Assembly (NCBI GenBank): GCA_027627225.1
Contig: CM051036.1
Span: 36,416,426-36,480,425, forward strand
DNA: 64,000 bases
Source of the DNA: Congeria kusceri
Taxonomy: Eukaryota > Mollusca > Bivalvia > Myida > Dreissenidae
Direction: 5' to 3'
Shown here: positions 56,620 to 64,000 of the stretch, piece after piece
Layout: each line of letters starts with the position of its first letter
Numbering within the stretch: the first letter of the stretch is position 1
The notes under the pieces: model-generated
Told to the model about the DNA's origin: nothing
The model's input: the letters and a program-made list of their open reading frames with translations, nothing else
The model's database searches: none
Position numbers and translations under genes: made by a program

Positions 56620-57725
56620 CTTGTGCTATTACCCTTTGCAATTTTAAAGTTTCTGAAAAAAACACCGATTTTCTCACGATTATTTTAATTTGATCTGCTA
56701 TCGGTTAATAATGACCTGGGTCCCTACTCATTAATGGCAATTATTTAGTTTTTGATAAGCAATGGTAACATGGTCAGCTAAAGAAATATGACAGCTAATC
56801 ACCTAGACAAATGAATACGAAGACCATAATTTTATTATTTTTATGTTTACATTTTATAACATTTGTTCAAACCTTTCAGAAAAGTAAGATCTCCATCTTT
56901 AACAATAATGAGTGGAGCCATCATGGACTTCTTTGTTTGTAATCAAGAAATAACAGCTTCACTAGAGACGAATATTAGTTCTACAAATCATATTAAAATA
57001 TATAAATGTATACATTTTATTGTATTGAACAATTAATTTAATTATATGTGCATGTGTGGTATTTAATTATATTATTTGGTCACTGACATATAAATAAATC
57101 GGATCACTTGTTCAAGTTAAAACGAGGGATTGGAAATTTTTCAAGAAAGAAAACTCATGCATATATATCTTCAATTAATCGACTAATCTCAAATCTTAAT
57201 CAACTAATTAATCATTACCTATTAGTCGTTGATTAATCGAAGAAATGATTAATCGGCACAACTGAGTCAGGACGAACTACGTTCAGCCCGTTTAGCCTGA
57301 TGTCGTAATGGGCACACTGGCCCGCATTTAAATATTTCCGAACAATGACAAGCTGTAGAATCTAGATAATAGAAGGTAAAGTTTTCAAAATACTCACAAA
57401 TTCCCCGGCAGCTATTAATATAACCTTGGAGGTAAAGACTTCCTCTTTCTGGCAATCAGGCACACCTAGATGTCCAATATAGTCTTTCATTGATACCCTT
57501 AAAAAGAGAGAATTGGAGCATAATTTTTAAGTTCAATGAAATTGAAAATGAAACTTCCACAAGTTTTAACATTTAAATACAATTTGACATTAACACATAA
57601 ACAAATTAATTAATGACAAAATATACGTGTAAAAAAACTGACGCCAACTATTATCTGACTACACTTTCAGTTAGAAGAATGGGGTCTGTTGACCCTAAAA
57701 TCTCCCTTTGTTCTGTTCGCCCCAG

Positions 57726-59211
57726 GGCAAATTCACCAAGGTTTGGACTAAGGTTGAATGTTTTCTACGTGCTGTAATATGTTACCGTGCGTAAATATTT
57801 TACACAAATAGATGCGTGTTTGTATCATAGAAAAGACATTTTAGACGCGTTTTAACATGATTTGTTGGCATTTCGGTTTGTTGTATGCTATACCAGTCCG
57901 ATAAAGAAACACTAAAAATACCATGGTTGGGGCATTACAACTAAGGTTTGGACAGCCTATTCCGAGCTTCGTACACTATCGTAAACACTCGGCCTATCCC
58001 GCTTAGGCGATTTACTGAGGTCTACTTTCGATTCGGAGTCTATTTATTAAATAGCAGCGTTGTCACATATACACACCCAGTATGGTAAGACGGTTTACTG
58101 CCAAAACGTGTTTTCTGCAAATACTATATTAGGGCAAAATAGCTCCATAAATAGGAAAAATTATCGCCAAATGAACGTCATCTAATATAAATGTACTAGC
58201 CCCATCCCTAGTGTCTGAAGCTTTGAGAATGCTGTCCGATGCTTGGTTGAAGTTGTCCGAACCATGGTAAATTCCAGGGATTATCCTAGAGGGCGACATG
58301 GGCGAAATCGTCGCCTTATGGTGTCTGACTTCGCTCTGTGATCTGATCAAAGCGAAATCAAAATCGCCGAAAATTGTCAATACTAATGCTTATTCCTCTA
58401 ATCTTATGCCCACTACTGTCATGGTTTTCTGATTGTGGAGATAACGATGCTTCAATTATCCATAATCGATCTGTTGACAGCGTGGGAAAGTTTGTTACAC
58501 ATCACTGACCTGGCATTGTGTTAATCAATCAACCAATCGGCTAAGGTTATTCCAATTGCGGTTCCCGACTTCGCTTACTTACTTTCAGAGTAAATCTGTT
58601 ATTAGCAAAGGCTGTCGGGAACCAAGAAAGCAAGTGCACACTGGGCGATATGATCAACCGGTTTACACTAGAATTTACAGTCATTCAGAGTTATTATTAC
58701 CGTTTTACGTACTGTAAAAGAACTTATATTCATGCTATGAATATTTGCTGTTCGCATAATTGCGATGTTTGACCTTAGAACTGACAATTAATTTAAAATT
58801 AAAACAAAAAGATACACTGATCACTTATTTTCCATTTCCGCAATTAACACAATCGTAACAAACACCGCATGTGAAAAGTAACAGATAATTCCCAGTTTGT
58901 AGTAAATGACGTCATCCAAACAAAAGCATTGAACAACACACGACACCATTACAACGTTATTTCATTCTCCTGTGGTTTCTTTGTTCTGACGCCGACTAAC
59001 GGCGGGAAAATTATGTTGCACGATTTCCACGTGCGATTTCTCAGAAAAAAGTCACATGATTTTTATCATTGGTTATTTGATGACGTATTTTAGGTGCCTT
59101 TTTACCCGGTGGTAATCTTTTAGGGGAGACAAATAGTGGCAGATAATCATTCATAAAACGTCAGAACCATGGTATAAAATATCGATTGTCCGAGCCTTGG
59201 TGAATTTGCCC
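57726..59211. mobile_element. 1.5-kb TIR element
   Basis: GGCAAATTCACCAAGGTTTG at the left and GGCAAATTCACCAAGGCTCG in reverse complement at the right, about 24 bp. No transposase frame is apparent. It is flanked on both sides by GTTCGCCC-type repeats. Confidence 0.7.
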
Positions 59212-59229
59212 TATATCCCGTTCGCCCTG

Positions 59230-59621
59230 GGTCCGTTCGCCCTGCTTTTATGTTCATGAAATGGTATAATATGGAAATGTATTTATGCATCAAGGTTATT
59301 CAAGTGCTGATGAAATTTAATTATTTCCAAAGATAAAAAGGTTGTTATTTGAATAATAATTTTCTTGTATTCAATAAGAAAATTAACAGTGTCTAAAAAT
59401 GTAAAATAACATGGGAAAATATAATTAAATGAGTCAGGCCATCAAAATACTGCATCATTGTGTTAATAATAGATTCAGCTGATTAAAAACTCGCTGAACC
59501 ATGTGAAAATTACCTGCTAATTGTGACAAACACCTAAATTTATACCAGACAACATAAGACAGGGTGAATGAACCCAGGGCGAACAGACCCAGGGCCAACA
59601 TGTATGCAGGGCGAACGGACC
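59230..59621. repeat. Inverted repeat pair GGTCCGTTCGCCCTGC
   Basis: The 16-bp sequence at 59230-59245 is exactly reversed at 59606-59621. GTTCGCCC-type motifs surround both, suggesting a small palindromic element of about 390 bp. Confidence 0.6.
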
Positions 59622-59731
59622 TGACACCCAGTTAGAACTTAGGGGCAGGGCAGGTAAGCTTTGGCGGGTAACCCGGCTACATTTATGTACACTAAACGGG
59701 TACCCAGTGTTTATTGCTAGAATACGAGGGA

Positions 59732-59765
59732 TGTTCAAAAATAATGTAGACTTTTTATATTGTTT
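59732..59765 (+). repeat. Possible mariner-type terminal repeat (one end)
   Basis: TACGAGGGATGTTCAAAAAT resembles the TACGAGGG...GTTCAAAAA ends of mariner elements. I did not find the matching inverted end, and no transposase was recognised downstream. Confidence 0.35.
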
Positions 59766-59769
59766 ACAA

Positions 59770-61630
59770 GTAAATAAAATTAATTGAATAAATCCTATTT
59801 AAAAATGAATCGGGATTCAAATGGAACATGTTTAATAATAAATATTTTGAAATTAATTTGTTATGCGCCTGATCTATTTGTTAATATAACCATGGTAACT
59901 GTTAAGCGGAGCACGCCATTTTGCATTACAACAAGTAAATAGATCGTAAATTCTGTACGAAATAAGTATACTTACTTCAAACAATTTGGTATAATGTAAG
60001 ACAAACATACATTGACATCATGCCAAAAATTGGCTTTATTTTAAGATTGCCAATTAATAAAAACAATATTGATATGAAGGTGATGCACAACGTCAATTTA
60101 GAAAAAATGTAATTGTGAGATCAACTCTAAATTCGGGTGGTAATGAAATGGAGTAAAGATATTTGTAAGTCATCTATGCAGACATGTGCTTTTATCAAGA
60201 AGCCGCTTAGAATACAGTTTTTGAGTAGGGCACGTGTTTTTACATAGTGCAATATAATTTTTAGATGTCATTGTAAGCATTGAGACATGAATGGATAAGG
60301 AAAAAAAGAGGATACGATGATGACGTCAATCAGCTTAAAGTAGCTTGATCAGCACGGACAGTTAATGGACAGGTAGCTAAGCGAAATGTCTCGCTTGGTT
60401 TATTTCTCCATGATTAATGCATGTTGATAAGCAAGCAATAAGGAAAACATGTCAATGACAAATTACATCATTACTTTAATTTTCGGTGTACATGCAGATT
60501 TAAAATAAGACATAAATATTATTTTATTTTAAATATTTCTAACAGGTATTTCCTTTCTTGATTCAGTAAAATGATGTATGCATAATGTTAACATTATACA
60601 CATTTATATGCTAAATGTGTAATGTAATCAGACATACTTAAAATGCAGAATGTTTTAAAATATATTTTAGGCCAACATTTTTTTATGTTTTGTTTTACGG
60701 GAACTTTTTTTTTAAAACTGAGTCGAGGGGGAGTAATAAAAATAAAAATAAAATCACTTTCTTACAGCATTCAACAAAAAATATACATAATAATTTCAAA
60801 AAGGAGCATTTTTTTTTTTTCAAACTTAAGACATTTAAGGCTAAAAGCAAGTTCTTTAAAGACATGCTATTTTAAAAGTTAATTCATTAGTTTGAAACTC
60901 TTTAAATAAGTATTTGAACACATACAATTATTCCTTCATAATTTTCCAAACATTTATATGTCTTTGTTACTAGTATATGTGCTATGAATAAAGGACCAAG
61001 TTGGCGGGGAAATTATAAATAATATTCACAATGATTACTTTTATTTGTATTTGTTTTTGTTGAAAATTAGGGTAGGGATTCCCATAAAACAAAAGATAAA
61101 AAAATGTTTGCATTATATATTGGTATTCAAAACGCCATAAAGCGCTCTGAACAAGTGTATGTGAGACTAGTTATCATATTGCCTCAAGACCATGACGAGA
61201 AAGGCCTCTTCAAACACAAGAATCATTGATAAGATAGTGTAATTAAAATATCTGAAAATATTGAATAATAGTGAAATAATAATATTGAAACAAGAACATT
61301 TCTTTCGCACTAAATCTTCCCTGAAGTAAGTGACGTTATCGACGTCATTGAATTCCAATTGACGTGCTCAGGTTTGCCTCTAGTGACTCGTTATAAATGC
61401 CTGTCATTTTTAATAGAAAATAGTAAAATCGCTGAAATTTTGTAAATTGATGCAAAATATATTCCAGTTTATTTTAATGTACTTATTTTCTATGAAATAA
61501 TTATATGTTTAAGAATTTAAAAAAAATCTACATTATTTTTGATCATCCTTGTTCAAGTAGGGCTGTAATTAAGGACAGCTTTTACAGGGACTCCCCTTGT
61601 CAATATGTTGCACCTAACTCTGTAGGATAT
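59770..61630. other. No feature recognised
   Basis: AT-rich sequence without supported genes or clear repeats; short open frames only. Confidence 0.4.
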
Positions 61631-61636
61631 CATCAT

Positions 61637-61901
61637 ATGTGGTGCATCGTGGGAAAACGGGTCTTAATGCATGTGCGTAAAGTGTCGTCCAGGATTAGCC
61701 TGTGCAGTCCGCACAGGCTAATCCGGGATGGCACTTTCCGCTTTTATGGTATTTTCTGTTTCAAGGAAGTCTCTTCTAACCATAAATCCACCTTAGGCGG
61801 AAAGTGCCGTCCTGGATCAGACTGTGCGGACTGCACAGGCTGATCCGGGACGACACTTTACGCACATGCATTAAGACCAGTTTTCTCACGACGCGCCACA
61901 T
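61637..61901. mobile_element. Palindromic MITE family P, full copy
   Basis: TATGTGGTGCATCGTGGGAA to CTCACGACGCGCCACATA. Both internal hairpins are well kept (CCTGTGCAGTCCGCACAGG in the first). It lies far upstream of MAF1. Confidence 0.9.
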
Positions 61902-62335
61902 ATTATGATCGTCTACCCAGTTTTCGTGGTACTAAGCTACATATCCTTCTTTCCTATAGTTTCAGCCATTCCTATAGATTCGGCCATCCCCAGATAAGGG
62001 GAATTAATGAATATTTCTTATAAAGCTTGTGTTAGTTATCTGCATTGAGACAATTCTATTACATAAATATTGTTTGTGGTTAAAAAAAATTGCAAATTTT
62101 AGATTTTGTCACAGAAAATTAAGATTTTAAAAATAAATTTTTAAAATTTGCTAGACACTTCGTGCATATGCCAATTTTTTTTTAAACATTCATTTTCAAA
62201 CAGTATGCTGGTGTGTAGTAGTCTTATATAGAATGCCTCTAATGAATTATATCAAAATTCTTATCAAAATGAAGATGATTGGAAACAAATTCATGGTTGC
62301 CTTCCTAGAATTGGTCAGTAACTAAGTGAATAGCT

Positions 62336-62480
62336 AATCTCTACCTAATCTGGCCTTTATTTAGTAGGAAAGACCTTAAAGTTATGGATAAAAGTCTCAC
62401 TGTCGCTGAATTGGTATTCATTTAGGGCATTAAAGCAGTTTAGCTCTTCAGTGGCCGAATATACAGAATGAGGCTAATGA
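62336..62480 (+). repeat. Dispersed repeat R, copy 2
   Basis: CTGGCCTTTATTTAGTAGGA, AAAGTCTCACTGTCGCTGAA and CTTCAGTGGCCGAATA match copy 1 at 54425-54575. Confidence 0.65.
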
Positions 62481-62599
62481 ATGGTGGAAAGTGTGTTATT
62501 TTGTTACTTGATACATATTTACGAAAATATGGTAATACGATGCTATTCACTTTTCCTGGTATCTTAAACACATTCACAGTTCTTTCCACATCGCTTTTT

Positions 62600-63730
62600 A
62601 GCTCACCTAAGCACAACATGCACATGGTGAGCTTTTGTAATGGCCTTTTGTCCGTCGTGAATCGTTCGTCGTCATTATTTACTTTGTGAACACTCTAGAG
62701 GCCACATTTATTGGACAATCTTCATGAAACTTGCTCAGAACATTTGTCACTAGGTATAATTGAAGGAAAAGCTTGTGAACACTCTAGAAGTCACAGTTTT
62801 TGCCCAATCAACATGAAACTTGTTCAGAACATTTGGTCTAATGCTATCTTGGCCGAGTTCGAAAATGGTTCTGATCCGATCCGTTGAAAAACATGGCCAC
62901 CAGGGGGCGAGGCAGCTTTCCTTATATGGCGATAGACAAGGCTTGTGAACACTCTAGAAGTTACAATTTTTGCCCAATCAACATAAAACTTCCTCAGAAC
63001 CTTTGTTCTTATGATATCTTGTCCGAGTTCGAAAATAGTTCCGCTCCATAGAAAAACATGGCCGCCAGGGGGCGGGGCAGTTTTCAATATATGGCTATAG
63101 CAAAAGCTTGTGAACACTCGAGAAGTATTATTTTGTGCCTAATCAACATGAAACTTGCTCAGAACAATTGTTCTTATGATATTTTGGCCGAGTTCGAAAA
63201 TGAATCCAGTCCAAAGAAAAACATGGCCGCCAGGGGGGGGTGGGGGGCGGCAGTTTTCCTTAATAGGCTATTGGAAAAGCGTAAAGCATGTGAACACTTT
63301 AGAAGTCACATTTTTTCCCAATCTTCATGAAACTTGGTCAGAACGTTTATCCCAATGATATCTCGGCCGAGTTTGAATCTGGGTCATGTGGGGTCAAAAA
63401 TTAGGTCACTAGGTCAAATTGAAGAAAAAGCTTGTGAACACTCTAGAAGTTACATTTTTGGCCCAGTCTTCATGAAACTTGGTCAGAACGTTTGTCTTAA
63501 TGATATCTCGACGAGTTCGAATCTGGGTCATGTGGGGTGAAAAAATAGGTCACTTGGTCAAATTGAAGAAAAAGCTTGTTAACACTATAGAAGTCACATT
63601 TTTTTGCCCAATCTTCATATAACTTGGTCAAAACATTTGTCCCAATGATATCTCGGCCGAGTTCGAATCTGGGTCATATGGGGTAAAAAACTAGGTCACT
63701 AGGTCAAATTGAAGAAAAAGCTTCAATTTC
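62600..63730 (+). mobile_element. Helentron-like element type 1 with a different tandem unit
   Basis: It starts AGCTCACCTAAGCACAACAT with partner CACATGGTGAGC. Six or more units of about 160 bp follow, with CTTGTGAACACTCTAGAAGT, AATCAACATGAAACTTG, CTTGGCCGAGTTCGAAAATG and CATGGCCGCCAGGGGGCGGG. The later units switch to GGTCATGTGGGGTCAAAAA. No 3' end is seen before the unit text stops near 63730. Open frames here are repeat read-through. Confidence 0.8.
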
Positions 63731-64000
63731 AATATGTACTTCAAAATTTTGAATGTCTGTTGTCACTTAAGTTTTTCAAACCATGATGATTAAGGCCGCA
63801 TTTCCGTCAGTCCGTATCAGTATATCCATATCTGTATAAAAATCTAACACGTGGAAAATTGTTCAACTAATGAAACTCAGGTACCTTTGCGTCAGGTCAT
63901 GGTTGGCCATTTTGGTTGTGACGAAACAAATAAGATTTCGGGGGTCATCTCAAAATGCATTTGAAAATGTCATAAATGGTCAATTTATCTTCGATAAAGT

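Larger units (their letters stand above)
55311..57268. mobile_element. Possible hAT-like element with CGATTAATC terminal repeats
   Basis: Left TAGTGTTGTTAATCAG with GTCGATTAATCAGTAAC, and right in reverse complement CAGTTGTGCCGATTAATC with CGATTAATCAACGAC. A clean 8-bp target duplication was not found. The interior carries a long hairpin and a poly-G run but no transposase. Confidence 0.5.

Noticed and set aside
59770..60420. Possible mariner transposase after the mariner-like end at 59732.
   Set aside because: I could not find a frame with helix-turn-helix or DDD residues, and no matching inverted end was seen.
13390..63730. Regularly spaced repeats that might be CRISPR arrays.
   Set aside because: The units are contiguous or degenerate tandem repeats without unique spacers, in eukaryotic DNA with introns.

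Overview
This window is animal nuclear DNA: AT-rich, with GT-AG introns, small exons and many transposon relics. It looks like a bivalve mollusc. The approximately 260-bp palindromic repeat with a TGTGCAGTCTGCACAGGC-like core and the AGCTCACCTGAGCAC tandem-bearing elements are types I associate with heteroconchian bivalves such as Dreissena. That assignment is from memory and was not searched.

Two protein genes can be built exon by exon, and they converge. On the + strand, positions 2469 to 19588 hold the last eleven coding exons of CYLD, the CAP-Gly/USP-type deubiquitinase. These cover part of CAP-Gly 2, a short linker, CAP-Gly 3, and the whole catalytic domain with its B-box zinc insertion. 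The exons join without a frame break (1959 bp, 652 codons plus stop). Upstream exons lie before the window. On the - strand, positions 48180 down to about 36326 hold a complete six-exon MAF1, the repressor of RNA polymerase III. Its last exon has two possible acceptors that give different C-termini.

The rest is introns and intergenic DNA. 1-2468 is a CYLD intron with a broken LINE between inverted repeats. 2596-19397 holds CYLD introns with a SINE, TIR elements, two minisatellites that end next to splice acceptors, and Helentron-like elements. 19589-36325 separates the two genes and holds a nested hAT element, a local duplication, and two kinds of tandem-repeat element; one of these carries repeated nuclear-receptor-type DR1 motifs. 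36425-48097 holds MAF1 introns, with a 22-bp minisatellite, a Helentron-like array, and an LTR-retrotransposon insertion whose two outer ends are both U3 ends. 48181-64000 is upstream of MAF1. I see no gene there, only repeats: a roughly 2.3-kb tandem array, hAT-like and TIR-bounded elements, a long hairpin and a second array at the right edge.

The two genes are ordinary conserved housekeeping or signalling genes and do not form an operon-like system. I found no CRISPR array, toxin, virus or new enzyme system. The unusual content is in the repeats and in a few splice-site arrangements. Exon coordinates rest on splice consensus, phase agreement and remembered family sequences; no alignment was run.
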